NCBI GenBank assembly: GCA_902776645.1
Contig: CACYQT010000086.1
Location: 1 to 43,829, forward strand
DNA from: an uncultured bacterium
GTDB lineage: Bacteria > Verrucomicrobiota > Lentisphaeria > Oligosphaerales > Oligosphaeraceae
DNA: 43,829 bases
Reading direction: 5' to 3'
Under the pieces are notes generated by a model. That model searched no databases, was not told where the DNA came from, and saw only the letters and a list, made by a program, of their open reading frames with translations. Shown piece after piece: positions 8,920-16,799 of the stretch. Position numbers and translations under genes: made by a program. Every line of letters begins with the position of its first letter. Positions within the stretch are counted from its first letter, which is position 1.

Positions 8920-9839
8920 ACGATGTCCGTTGCGTAGCGGTTCTTGGGCCGACATGCTGCTGGAAAAGCGAAGTCGGCCTGCGGCTGGCGGAAGCCTGCG
9001 GTGGCGAGATCGTGTCCTGCGATTCCATGCAGATCTATCGCGGGCTGCCGATCGGCACGGCCCAGCCGGATGCGGCGGAACTGGCCCGTGCGCCGCATCA
9101 TCTGATCGCGGAGCTGGATATCCACGAACCGTATGACGCGAATCGTTTTGTGCAACGCGCAAAACGCGTGCTGGACGATATTTCCGCAAGAGGAAAGACG
9201 GCGTTTCTCGTCGGCGGGACGGGGCTGTACGCGCGGTCGCTGATCTACGGCTTCGAACTGCTGCCGGCGGATCCGGCCGTTTTCAAGGCTCTTGAAGCGG
9301 AGCTGGCGGCGGAAGGAGGGCACGAAAAGCTGCTGGAACGTCTTGAGGCGTATGGCGATGCGATTCCGGAAGACGTTCGGCTGAATCCGCGCCGTTTGTT
9401 GCGGGCATGCGAAGTCCTGTCGTTGACGGGAAAGCCGCCATGGGTGCAGGCGAAGAAATTCGACAAGCCCGATCCGGCCTTCCGTCAGTTCTGCCTGATT
9501 CCTGTTCTTGCCATGCTGAAGGAGCGGATCCGCCGCCGTACGGCGCGGATGCTCGAAAACGGCTGGCTGGAGGAAGCGGAATGGGCTGACAGTCAAGGAC
9601 TTCTGCAGACGCCGACGGCGCGGCAGGCGTTGGGCTACGCGGAAGTCATCGACTATCTGCGGCACGGCTTGAAAGGCGGCCTGCCGAAGCTGTGCGAGAT
9701 TCTGACGAATCGGACGGTGCAGTATGCGCGGCGGCAGCTGACGTGGTTCAAACATCAGCATCCAGGGGCGCAACTGATTGAAATCGAACGGGAAGAGGGA
9801 GCGGTTGATTATATATTGGGAATAATTCATAATGCATAA
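8916..9839 (+). CDS. miaA: tRNA dimethylallyltransferase with an atypical P-loop
   Basis: MiaA transfers a dimethylallyl group to N6 of A37 in tRNAs that read UNN codons. The 307-residue protein shows SCDSMQIYRGLPIGTAQP (with the conserved catalytic Asp), APHHLI, LVGGTGLYARSL, NPRRLLRA, and the C-terminal TARQALGYAEVIDYL and YARRQLTWFKH. The phosphate-binding loop is GPTCCWKS where the family has GPTxxGK[ST]: the invariant glycine before Lys is Trp (codon TGG). This could be a point change, a sequencing error or real divergence. The start at 8916 is chosen from the ATGA overlap with lspA; a longer open frame from 8787 only repeats lspA sequence. The last codons and the TAA stop are written in CATAATG repeat units. 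Confidence 0.93.
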   Translation: MNDVRCVAVLGPTCCWKSEVGLRLAEACGGEIVSCDSMQIYRGLPIGTAQPDAAELARAPHHLIAELDIHEPYDANRFVQRAKRVLDDISARGKTAFLVGGTGLYARSLIYGFELLPADPAVFKALEAELAAEGGHEKLLERLEAYGDAIPEDVRLNPRRLLRACEVLSLTGKPPWVQAKKFDKPDPAFRQFCLIPVLAMLKERIRRRTARMLENGWLEEAEWADSQGLLQTPTARQALGYAEVIDYLRHGLKGGLPKLCEILTNRTVQYARRQLTWFKHQHPGAQLIEIEREEGAVDYILGIIHNA

Positions 9840-9855
9840 TGCATAATGCATAATT
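9828..9855 (+). repeat. Heptamer array CATAATG (4 units)
   Basis: Units at 9828, 9835, 9842 and 9849 (last CATAATT). The array enters the 3' end of miaA: its final residues His-Asn-Ala and the stop TAA (9837-9839) are encoded by repeat units. The same family recurs at 11230 and, inverted, at 29957. Confidence 0.9.
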
Positions 9856-9904
9856 ATTATAAGGTAAGGTGTGGCGATTCGCTTGTTTTTTGAAGATCAC
9901 GTCA

Positions 9905-9937
9905 ATACATAATTACATATTACTCATTACTCGTTAC
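9905..9937 (+). repeat. Degenerate heptamer array (ATTACTC/ATTACAT) ending at the proA start
   Basis: Degenerate units ATTACAT, ATTACTC and ATTACTC, followed by GTTAC, occupy the 5' leader of proA and end four bases before its ATG, leaving no room for a Shine-Dalgarno sequence. Confidence 0.6.
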
Positions 9938-9941
9938 AAAA

Positions 9942-11219
9942 ATGAATACGATCGACAAAGTGAAATTGGCGAAAGAGGCCTCCATCCAGTTGGCGGCCTG
10001 CGGGACGGAACTGAAGAATCGCGCGTTGGAGGCGATCGCGGTGGCGTTGCGGGCGGAATCCGCGGCGATTTTGGCGGCGAACAAGACGGATCTGGCGGCC
10101 GCCGAGGCGGCCGGCCTGACGGGGCCGTTGCTGAAACGGCTCGCGTTCGATGAAAAGAAGCTCGAAGGCGTCGTCGAAGGCGTCGAAAGCTTGGTGAAAC
10201 TGGAGGATCCCGTCGGCAAGAAGCTGCGCTGCACGGAGTTGGATGAAGGGCTCGTGCTGACGAAAGTCAGTTGCCCGATCGGCGTCATCGGCGTCATTTT
10301 CGAATCGCGGCCAGATGCGTTGGTGCAGATTTCGACGCTTTGCCTGAAAAGCGGCAACGCCGCTGTTCTGAAAGGCGGCAGCGAGGCGTTGAACACAAAC
10401 CGCGAACTGGCCCGCGTCATCGCGGCGGCGACGGAAAAGACGGGCATTCCCGCAAACTGGCTTCAGTTGCTGGAGACGCGTGCCGATGTCAATGAAATGC
10501 TTGCGTTGGACGACTATATCGATTTGATCATCCCCCGCGGTTCGAACGCTTTTGTCAAATACATCATGACCCACACGAACATCGCCGTCATGGGGCATGC
10601 CGAAGGGCTGTGCCATGTGTATGTCGATGCGGCGGCGGATATTGAGATGGCGCGAAAAGTCGTGGTGGATTCGAAGACGCAGTACGTTTCCGTCTGCAAC
10701 GCGGCGGAGACGCTGTTGGTCCACGAAAAGATCGCGCCGTCGCTTCTGCCGTTGCTGGCGAACGACTTGCGTGAAAAGAACGTGAAGCTTCTCGGTTGCG
10801 AGAAGACGCGTGCGATCGTCGATATGGAGCCTGCGACGGAAGCGGACTGGGACACGGAATATCTGGACTACATCCTGTCCATCAAGATCGTCCGTGACGA
10901 AGACGAGGCGATCGCGCACATCAACAAGCATGGTTCCGGCCATACGGAAGTCATTGTGACGACGGATGATGCGGCGGCTGAAAAGTTCATGTCGCTGGTG
11001 GATGCGGCGGACGTCTTCTGGAATTGCAGCAGCCGTTTCGCGGATGGATTCCGCTTCGGTCTTGGAGCGGAGGTCGGCATCAGCACGAACAAGATTCATG
11101 CACGTGGCCCCGTTGGACTGGAAGGACTTGTGATCTACAAATGGCTGCTGAAGGGGCATGGCGACATTGTGGCGGACTATGCGGAAGGGCGGAAGCATTT
11201 CACGCATAGGCCGCTGTAG
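9942..11219 (+). CDS. proA: Gamma-glutamyl phosphate reductase
   Basis: ProA reduces gamma-glutamyl phosphate to glutamate-5-semialdehyde with NADPH, the second step of proline synthesis. The 425-residue length is normal. Diagnostic segments are CPIGVIGVIFESRPDALVQ, KSGNAAVLKGGSEA, DLIIPRGSNAFVKYI, the catalytic cysteine region QYVSVCNAAETLLVH (Cys252), and the C-terminal FADGFRFGLGAEVGISTNK and RGPVGLEGL. The partner kinase gene proB is not in the window. The start has no ribosome binding site and sits right after a degenerate repeat array. Ten bases after the stop another CATAATG array begins. Confidence 0.97.
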   Translation: MNTIDKVKLAKEASIQLAACGTELKNRALEAIAVALRAESAAILAANKTDLAAAEAAGLTGPLLKRLAFDEKKLEGVVEGVESLVKLEDPVGKKLRCTELDEGLVLTKVSCPIGVIGVIFESRPDALVQISTLCLKSGNAAVLKGGSEALNTNRELARVIAAATEKTGIPANWLQLLETRADVNEMLALDDYIDLIIPRGSNAFVKYIMTHTNIAVMGHAEGLCHVYVDAAADIEMARKVVVDSKTQYVSVCNAAETLLVHEKIAPSLLPLLANDLREKNVKLLGCEKTRAIVDMEPATEADWDTEYLDYILSIKIVRDEDEAIAHINKHGSGHTEVIVTTDDAAAEKFMSLVDAADVFWNCSSRFADGFRFGLGAEVGISTNKIHARGPVGLEGLVIYKWLLKGHGDIVADYAEGRKHFTHRPL

Positions 11220-11229
11220 TTTTTCAATT

Positions 11230-11257
11230 CATAATTCATAATGCATAATGCATAATT
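11230..11257 (+). repeat. Heptamer array CATAATG/CATAATT (4 units)
   Basis: Units at 11230, 11237, 11244 and 11251, just after the proA stop; same family and orientation as the array after miaA. Confidence 0.9.
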
Positions 11258-11373
11258 ATTGCAAGGCAGGAACTTAACGTTTCGTTTACTGTTTTCGTCT
11301 GCTTTGCGATAATTATGGATTATGGGGTGACATATTAGGGAAAGAGACGCTGGACGGATGGGACGGCTTTTTT

Positions 11374-11407
11374 GTCCCATAAGTCTCAAAAGTCCCAGAA
11401 GTCTCAG
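11374..11407 (-). repeat. Nonamer array GTCYCANAA (inverted GGGAC family)
   Basis: Units GTCCCATAA, GTCTCAAAA, GTCCCAGAA and GTCTCAG. A GGGAC at 11360 can pair with the first GTCCC across a T-rich loop. Confidence 0.8.
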
Positions 11408-11740
11408 TTTATCGTGGAGTGTTGGTGGAATGCAGATGGCGTTTAGGGGACATGGTTGGGAGTGAAATCATGAAATACAAGGATCGTATTTTGCTGATAG
11501 CATGAGATATATGCTTTTTAGTGCTTGATTTTTGCTATTTTATGTAAAAATACATATTTTTATAATATATTGTTATAAATATAGTTATATGTGAATAAAC
11601 TCAAAAAGTCATAATGAGTTGATATGAGTTTATATGATTCTTTATGATAATATCAGAATGAAATTGCAAATAATGTAAGGAGTGCTATAATATGGTATAA
11701 AGGATAAGAACAGAAAAATACGGTAGAATGGAAGAAACAT
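11408..11740. other. AT-rich spacer upstream of dprA
   Basis: No gene is recognisable here. From about 11505 to 11700 the sequence is strikingly AT-rich compared with the GC-rich coding DNA, with near-palindromic ATGTAAAAATACAT and runs such as TTATAAATATAGTTATATG. An 11-codon open frame (ATG 11470 to TGA 11503-11505) has a good ribosome binding site (GGGAG, seven bases upstream). It is too short to call and could be a leader peptide or a gene remnant. The end of the spacer carries the dprA promoter. Confidence 0.6.
11664..11691 (+). promoter_or_regulatory. Sigma70-type promoter for dprA-topA
   Basis: TTGCAA (11664-11669), a 16-base spacer and a perfect TATAAT (11686-11691), about 50 bases upstream of dprA. 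The AT-rich DNA immediately upstream could act as an UP element. Confidence 0.7.
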
Positions 11741-11743
11741 GTG

Positions 11744-12871
11744 ATGGAACGACGGGAAGCATTGATCGTGCTGAATATGCTTGGGGGGATCGGCCCCGTA
11801 CGGAAGCAGTTGCTGGAGACGGAGTTCGGGAAGGTGGAGGATGCGTTGACGGCTGGGCGTGACCGTCTGGAGCGGATTCCGGGCATCGGGGCGAAGTGGG
11901 CGGAGGTCATCAGCCAGTGGCAGAGCCATTGCGATCTTGCGGCGGAGCTGAAACGCGTCGCGCGGGCCGGCGCGGAGATTCTGACGGAGGACGATGACGA
12001 TTATCCGCCATTGCTCCGCGAAATCCATGATCCGCCCATCTGTCTCTATATATATGGTAGTAGGAAGGCGTTGAAGGAGAGCCGCGGGGCGATCGCGGTC
12101 GTGGGAAGCCGCCATACGACGGCCTATGGCGTACGGATGGCGGACGCGTTGGCGAGCGCTGCCGGCTATGCGGGATGGCCGGTGGTTTCAGGGCTTGCGC
12201 GCGGGATCGACACGGTGGCGCATGAGGCGACGTTGCGGTCGCGCGGCGTGACGATAGCGGTAGTCGGCAGCGGCTTGGCGACATTGTATCCGCAGGAGAA
12301 CATCGGTCTGGCGAGGCGGATCGCGGAGAGCGGCGGGGCGGTCATCACGGAGTTTCCGATGCTGTTTCCGCCGGACCGCCGTGCGTTTCCGATGCGGAAC
12401 CGAATCATTTCCGGCATGTCTCAAGGGACGGTCGTGGTGGAGGCGGGGCTTCAGAGCGGCAGTCTGATTACGGCGAACTGCGCGTTGGAACAGGATCGAC
12501 TGGTCTTCGCCGTGCCCGGCCCGGCGGACGTCCCGCAGTCGCGCGGATGCCATTCTTTAATTAAGGAAGGGGCGAAACTGGTGGAGAGTTTTGCGGACAT
12601 CGCGGAGGAGTTTGTCCTGCTTCCAGGGCTTGGAAGAAAGGCGAAAGATGAAAAAACTGACGGGAAAAATACAAAAAGTCGTCCTGTTGAGTTGCAATTA
12701 CACGGGTTAGAGTTGAAATTATGGGCTTTACTTAACGACGGAGAGCGTTATATTGATGATATGATAGCGGAAATGGACGAAGACGCGTCAAGCGTTCTAG
12801 CCTCTTTGCTGAGTCTTGAGATGAAGCATCTGGTGAAGCAGCTGCCTGGCAAACGGGTGGTGCGGGCTTGA
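11744..12871 (+). CDS. dprA: DNA processing protein DprA/Smf
   Basis: DprA binds incoming single-stranded DNA and loads RecA during natural transformation; it is widely conserved also in species not known to be transformable. The N-terminal part (about 1-65) has two helix-hairpin-helix segments (MLGGIGPVRKQLLE, RIPGIGAKWAEVI). The Rossmann core (about 70-285) contains VVGSRHTTAYG, SGLARGIDTVAHEATL, SGGAVITEFP, RNRIISGMS and VVEAGLQSGSLITA, all family signatures. A C-terminal winged-helix domain follows a lysine-rich linker (about 300-375). GTG 11741 is an alternative start; GGAAG upstream fits either. topA follows 37 bases downstream on the same strand with no array between them, so the two probably form an operon. 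Confidence 0.95.
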   Translation: MERREALIVLNMLGGIGPVRKQLLETEFGKVEDALTAGRDRLERIPGIGAKWAEVISQWQSHCDLAAELKRVARAGAEILTEDDDDYPPLLREIHDPPICLYIYGSRKALKESRGAIAVVGSRHTTAYGVRMADALASAAGYAGWPVVSGLARGIDTVAHEATLRSRGVTIAVVGSGLATLYPQENIGLARRIAESGGAVITEFPMLFPPDRRAFPMRNRIISGMSQGTVVVEAGLQSGSLITANCALEQDRLVFAVPGPADVPQSRGCHSLIKEGAKLVESFADIAEEFVLLPGLGRKAKDEKTDGKNTKSRPVELQLHGLELKLWALLNDGERYIDDMIAEMDEDASSVLASLLSLEMKHLVKQLPGKRVVRA

Positions 12872-12908
12872 CGGTTGTTTTCGATGCAAGTAGATGAAGG
12901 ATAAGAAC

Positions 12909-15647
12909 ATGAGCAAGACATTGGTAGTTGTTGAATCGCCGGCGAAGGCCCGTACGATCGGACGTTTTCTGGGCAACGAGATACAAGTCCAGGCCTCCAT
13001 GGGGCATGTGCGGGATCTGCCGCAGCATTCCCTTGGCGTCGATATCGATCATGATTTCGAGCCGCAGTATGAGTTGACGGCGAACGGCAAGAAGGTCGTG
13101 AAGTCATTGCGGCAGGCGGCATCGTCGGCGGACCAGATCTATCTGGCGACAGACCCTGACCGCGAAGGGGAGGCGATCGCGTGGCATCTGCAGGAAATCC
13201 TGCGGACGGCCGGCCATGGCCAGTTCCATCGTATCACGTTCCACGAAATCACGCGGAACGCGATTGAGCGTTCCTTCAAGGAGCCCGGCCAGATCGCGAT
13301 GGATCTGGTCGCCGCGCAGCAGGCCCGTCGTGTGTTGGACCGTCTCGTCGGCTATCAGGTGAGTCCGTTGCTGTGGCGCAGCATCAAGAAAGGGACGAGC
13401 GCGGGGCGCGTTCAATCCGTCGCGCTTCGTCTCGTCGTGGAACGCGAACGCGAGATTCAGGCCTTCAAGCCGGAGGAATACTGGAATCTCGACGCGTTGT
13501 TCACCTGCCCGGATCTTGACGGCACGCAGGTTCGCACGCGTCTGTTCCGTTTGAACAATGAAAAAGCCGTCGTCGCGAACGCACGTCAGGCGGACGTGCT
13601 TGCGGACGCGTTGGAAAGCGCGGGCGTGACCCATCGTGTGACGAAAGTGACGGAGACGCCGCGCCGCCAGGCCGCTCCTCCGCCGTTCATTACGAGTACG
13701 TTGCAGCAGGCCTGCGGCAGCGCGTTGAAGCTGGGCGCGAGCCAGACGATGCGCATTGCGCAGGAACTGTATGAAGGTATCGAACTCGGCAGCGGCTCCG
13801 TCGGTCTTATCACCTATATGAGAACGGACTCCGTGAACGTCGCGAAGGAAGCGCAGGCCCAGGCCCGTGAATACATCGCCGCGAACTACGGGGCGGAATA
13901 CGTTCCTGAAAAACCGAACATCTACCGCAGCCGCAAGAGCGCGCAGGAAGCCCACGAGGCCATCCGCCCGACCGATGTGACGCGGACGCCGGACGCCGTG
14001 TCCGCCTATCTGACGGGCCCGCAGCTGCGCGTCTACCGCATCATCTGGAACCGCTTCATGGCAAGCCAGATGTCGGCCGCACGCCAGATCGACCATGCGG
14101 TCGAAATCGAAAGCCGTGGCGGCGATTTGACGACGCTGCAGTTCCCGCCGGACGACAAGAAGGCGACAAAAGGCGTCGTGTGCACATTCCGTGCGGCCGC
14201 CCGCGAGACGGTCTTCCAAGGGTACTTGAAAGTCTATAACATCAAGGAAGTTGGCGAAGAGGACAACGCCGAAGATTCGGCGCATCCGCTGCCGCATCTG
14301 AAGGAAGGCATGAAGTGCGACTTGAAGGATCTGATCAAAGAGCAGTGCTTCACAACGCCGCCGAGCCGCTATTCCGAGGCGAGCCTTGTCAAGGCCTTGG
14401 AATTGAACGGCGTGGGCCGTCCTTCCACGTTCGCGACGACCGTCAACATGATTCAGGAGCGTGAATATGTGACGAAAGACAAGAGCAGTCTGACGCCGAC
14501 GCAGCTCGGTTTCCAAGTAAACGACTTCCTGGTCGAGCAGATGCCGGATTTGTTCGACATCGGCTTCACGTCGCAGATGGAAGAGGAGCTTGACCAGGTG
14601 GAGGAGGGCGAGCTGAACTGGGTTGAAATGCTGAAGGATTTCTATGAAAAATTCCAGAAGTGGCTCGGCGCGAGGAAGAACGCGTCGTTCCGTCTGACGA
14701 CGGATGACGCCGCCGAACTGCTGAAGCTGTTCACGCCGGATTTCGAGTTCGACGCTCCTGTGCTTCGCGGCGGCAAGAAATACGACGACGCCAAATTCAA
14801 GGAGAGCCTGGAGGCGCAATTGGAGAAAGGAAAGGATCTGACGGAACGTCAGTCGAACGCCCTTTTGAACATGTGCGCGCGTTATGTGAGCCGCCTGCCG
14901 GAAGTCCAGAAGTGGCTTGACGAAAAGGCCTTGCAGAAGCTGTTCGACGCGATGTCCAGCCTGGAATGGGAACCGCCCGTCCGCCGCGGCAGCCGCACAT
15001 ACGACGATGGAAAGTTCTTCAAGTCGCTGAAAAAGCAGGCTGAGCAGGGCAAGATGCTGTCGGACAGCCAGATGGCCGCCTTGCTGAAGATCGCCTCCCG
15101 CTATGCGGCGAAGATCGACGGCTATACGGATCTGGTGACGGCGCTTGGCGCTACGATCGCCCCCACGATGGCGAGCACAGGTGAAGCGACCGTCGGCATG
15201 GTGGAGGACAAGAACGCGACGAAGGCGAAGATCGCCGTCGCGCCGCCGTCGGCCGAGGCGATTGCGAAGATCGAGCGTTTGTTCGCCATGATGAGCGAGA
15301 TCGAGGAGTGGCGTCAGCCGACGCCGCATTCGGGCCGCCGTGCGTTCGACGACAAGGAGTTTGCGATGTCGCTCCAGAAGCAGTTCCAGCAGAAGGGCAA
15401 TTTGAGCGATCGCCAGTTGAGCGCCTTGAAACGGATGCTCCAGAAGTATGAGAACCAGATTCCGGACTTCAAGAATCGCGCGAAGGCGGCCGGCATCGGC
15501 GAAGCCGCGCCGCCGCCGGAAATGCTCGAGGAGCGTTGCCCCGAATGCGGCGCGCCGTTGGTGAAACGCATGGGCCGCGGGCGTCCGTTCATCGGTTGCT
15601 CCGCCTTCCCGAAATGCCGTTACATCAAGCCACGCAATAAGGAATAG
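12909..15647 (+). CDS. topA: DNA topoisomerase I with three unusual C-terminal repeats
   Basis: The type IA topoisomerase relaxes negative supercoils. The TOPRIM domain (about 3-125) shows LVVVESPAKARTIGRFLG and the metal-binding TDPDREGEAIAWHL. The core carries RVQSVALRLVVERE and the catalytic Tyr303 in GLITYMRTDS. The 912 residues end in a single four-cysteine zinc ribbon (CPECGAP ... GCSAFPKC). Between core and ribbon lie three related segments of about 75 residues (about 590-672, 675-745, 784-860), each with a pattern [YF]DDxxFxxSLxxQ ... LoxxQxxALxxMxxxY; E. coli TopA has zinc ribbons and other domains here. The start is chosen for AAGGA eight bases before ATG 12909. The stop TAG is the first three bases of the following array. 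Confidence 0.96.
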   Translation: MSKTLVVVESPAKARTIGRFLGNEIQVQASMGHVRDLPQHSLGVDIDHDFEPQYELTANGKKVVKSLRQAASSADQIYLATDPDREGEAIAWHLQEILRTAGHGQFHRITFHEITRNAIERSFKEPGQIAMDLVAAQQARRVLDRLVGYQVSPLLWRSIKKGTSAGRVQSVALRLVVEREREIQAFKPEEYWNLDALFTCPDLDGTQVRTRLFRLNNEKAVVANARQADVLADALESAGVTHRVTKVTETPRRQAAPPPFITSTLQQACGSALKLGASQTMRIAQELYEGIELGSGSVGLITYMRTDSVNVAKEAQAQAREYIAANYGAEYVPEKPNIYRSRKSAQEAHEAIRPTDVTRTPDAVSAYLTGPQLRVYRIIWNRFMASQMSAARQIDHAVEIESRGGDLTTLQFPPDDKKATKGVVCTFRAAARETVFQGYLKVYNIKEVGEEDNAEDSAHPLPHLKEGMKCDLKDLIKEQCFTTPPSRYSEASLVKALELNGVGRPSTFATTVNMIQEREYVTKDKSSLTPTQLGFQVNDFLVEQMPDLFDIGFTSQMEEELDQVEEGELNWVEMLKDFYEKFQKWLGARKNASFRLTTDDAAELLKLFTPDFEFDAPVLRGGKKYDDAKFKESLEAQLEKGKDLTERQSNALLNMCARYVSRLPEVQKWLDEKALQKLFDAMSSLEWEPPVRRGSRTYDDGKFFKSLKKQAEQGKMLSDSQMAALLKIASRYAAKIDGYTDLVTALGATIAPTMASTGEATVGMVEDKNATKAKIAVAPPSAEAIAKIERLFAMMSEIEEWRQPTPHSGRRAFDDKEFAMSLQKQFQQKGNLSDRQLSALKRMLQKYENQIPDFKNRAKAAGIGEAAPPPEMLEERCPECGAPLVKRMGRGRPFIGCSAFPKCRYIKPRNKE

Positions 15648-15770
15648 TGGTTAGTGGCTAGTGGTCAGTGGCTAGTGATTAGTGGCTAGTGGCTAGTGGC
15701 TAGTGATTAGTGGCTAGTAGCTAGTGATTAGTGGCTAGTGGCTAGTGGCTAGTGGTCAGTGGCTAGTGAT
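15645..15770 (+). repeat. Heptamer array TAGTGGC, 18 consecutive units
   Basis: Eighteen 7-base units in unbroken phase: mostly TAGTGGC, with TAGTGGT, TAGTGAT, CAGTGGC and one TAGTAGC. Variation is concentrated at positions 6-7 (GC, GT, AT) and at position 1. The first unit supplies the topA stop codon. Confidence 0.97.
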
Positions 15771-15798
15771 AGAAGAGAGATACCGTTTGATGCTTGAG

Positions 15799-15820
15799 CC
15801 TGCGGCCGTTTGGCCGCAGG
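15799..15820 (+). promoter_or_regulatory. Perfect hairpin in the glycosyltransferase leader
   Basis: A 9-base stem CCTGCGGCC / GGCCGCAGG around GTTT ends three bases before the ribosome binding site GGGAG (15823-15827). No T-run follows, so it is not a classical terminator; it could protect the leader or modulate initiation. Confidence 0.6.
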
Positions 15821-15833
15821 CAGGGAGTGCATG

Positions 15834-16709
15834 ATGAGTTTTTGTGAAGTCGGAATCGTGATGTTGGCGCATAACGGCGTTGATTTCACACGATATGCCT
15901 TGGAGGGGATTCTTTCCGCGGAGACGCTCCCGCGGGAGATGTTTCTTGTCGACAATTGTTCGGATGATGCGACGCCGCAGTTGATTGCGGAATTCGCGCC
16001 GCGCTTCCGCGACGCGGGAATCGCATTCACGACATGGCGGAACAACGAAAACAAAGGCTGTTCGCTTGCGCGTAACGAAGCATGGGAGAAGGTCCAAAGC
16101 AAATTCACGGTGTTTCTCGACAACGACTGCGTCGTCTGCTCAAAGGACTGGCTGGCGCGTTTCATCGACGAATTCGCGGCGCATCCGAAGCTTGGTGTCA
16201 TAGGGCCGAAAATCATCTATCCATACCAACCGCATAAGATCCAATGCGCAGGCGTGAGCATCAGCCGTCTGGGGCGTGTCGCGTTCCGCGGCCGCGGCGC
16301 CGACCGTGACGATCCGCGCTATCAAAGCTACTGGAACACGTGGTCGCTCATCAGCGCCTGCTGGATGATGCGGACGGATTTGCGTGAATCGGTGGGATAT
16401 CTTGACGAATTGTTCCATCCTGTTCAGTATGAAGATCTTGACTTGTGTGTCCGTGCACGGTTGAAAGGCTTTGACGTGGCCTACACGCCGAAAGTCGAAA
16501 TGTATCATTTCGAGGGAATCACGACGGCGTCATTCGGTGCGGAGGAATACAAGACGAACATCGCCCGCAATTCACTGAAATTCCGCGAGCGTTACCACAA
16601 GCTGTTCAAGACGTTCGATCCGGCGGATGAACTGCCCGCAGACGAATACCGCTGGCTCCGCCATGCGGAGCTTGGCTTGCGCATGGAACTGGATCTAACG
16701 CAGAAGTAA
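15834..16709 (+). CDS. Family 2 glycosyltransferase
   Basis: The 291-residue protein has a GT-A fold: beta-strand GIVMLAHNGVDFTRYALEGI, MFLVDNCSDDAT for nucleotide binding, NNENKGCSLARNEAW, then the metal-binding DxD-type FLDNDCVV. HPVQYEDLDLCVRARLKG (E-D-x-D-L with basic residues) marks the acceptor/catalytic region seen in rhamnosyltransferase-like GT2 enzymes. There is no membrane segment, so it is probably a cytoplasmic or peripheral enzyme of surface polysaccharide synthesis; sugar and acceptor are unknown. ATG 15834 is preferred over 15831 from the spacing to GGGAG. An open frame from TTG 15810 would run through the leader hairpin and is rejected. The TAA stop opens the next repeat array. 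Confidence 0.9.
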   Translation: MSFCEVGIVMLAHNGVDFTRYALEGILSAETLPREMFLVDNCSDDATPQLIAEFAPRFRDAGIAFTTWRNNENKGCSLARNEAWEKVQSKFTVFLDNDCVVCSKDWLARFIDEFAAHPKLGVIGPKIIYPYQPHKIQCAGVSISRLGRVAFRGRGADRDDPRYQSYWNTWSLISACWMMRTDLRESVGYLDELFHPVQYEDLDLCVRARLKGFDVAYTPKVEMYHFEGITTASFGAEEYKTNIARNSLKFRERYHKLFKTFDPADELPADEYRWLRHAELGLRMELDLTQK

Positions 16710-16799
16710 GGCTGTAAGGCTAGAAGGCTAGAATCCTAGAATCCTAGAATCCTAGAATCCTAGAATCCTAGAATCCTAGAATCCTAGAATCCTAGAGGC
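16707..16799 (+). repeat. Octamer array TAGAATCC (8 perfect units plus variants)
   Basis: TAAGGC, TGTAAGGC and TAGAAGGC lead into eight perfect TAGAATCC units (16729-16792) and a final TAGAGGC. The array provides the stop codons of both convergent genes: TAA 16707-16709 (+) and TAG 16792-16794 (-). Confidence 0.95.

Noticed and set aside
9828..9855. Transposon target or terminal repeats
   Set aside because: No transposase, no inverted ends, and the repeats are simple tandem words.
11470..11505. 11-codon open frame with a good SD
   Set aside because: Too short to support as a gene; noted only in the spacer description.
12894..12908. Earlier ATG for topA
   Set aside because: It would bury the AAGGA ribosome binding site inside the coding region; MSKTLVVVES is the family start.
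15645..15770. CRISPR array
   Set aside because: Direct tandem heptamers without spacers and no cas genes in the window.
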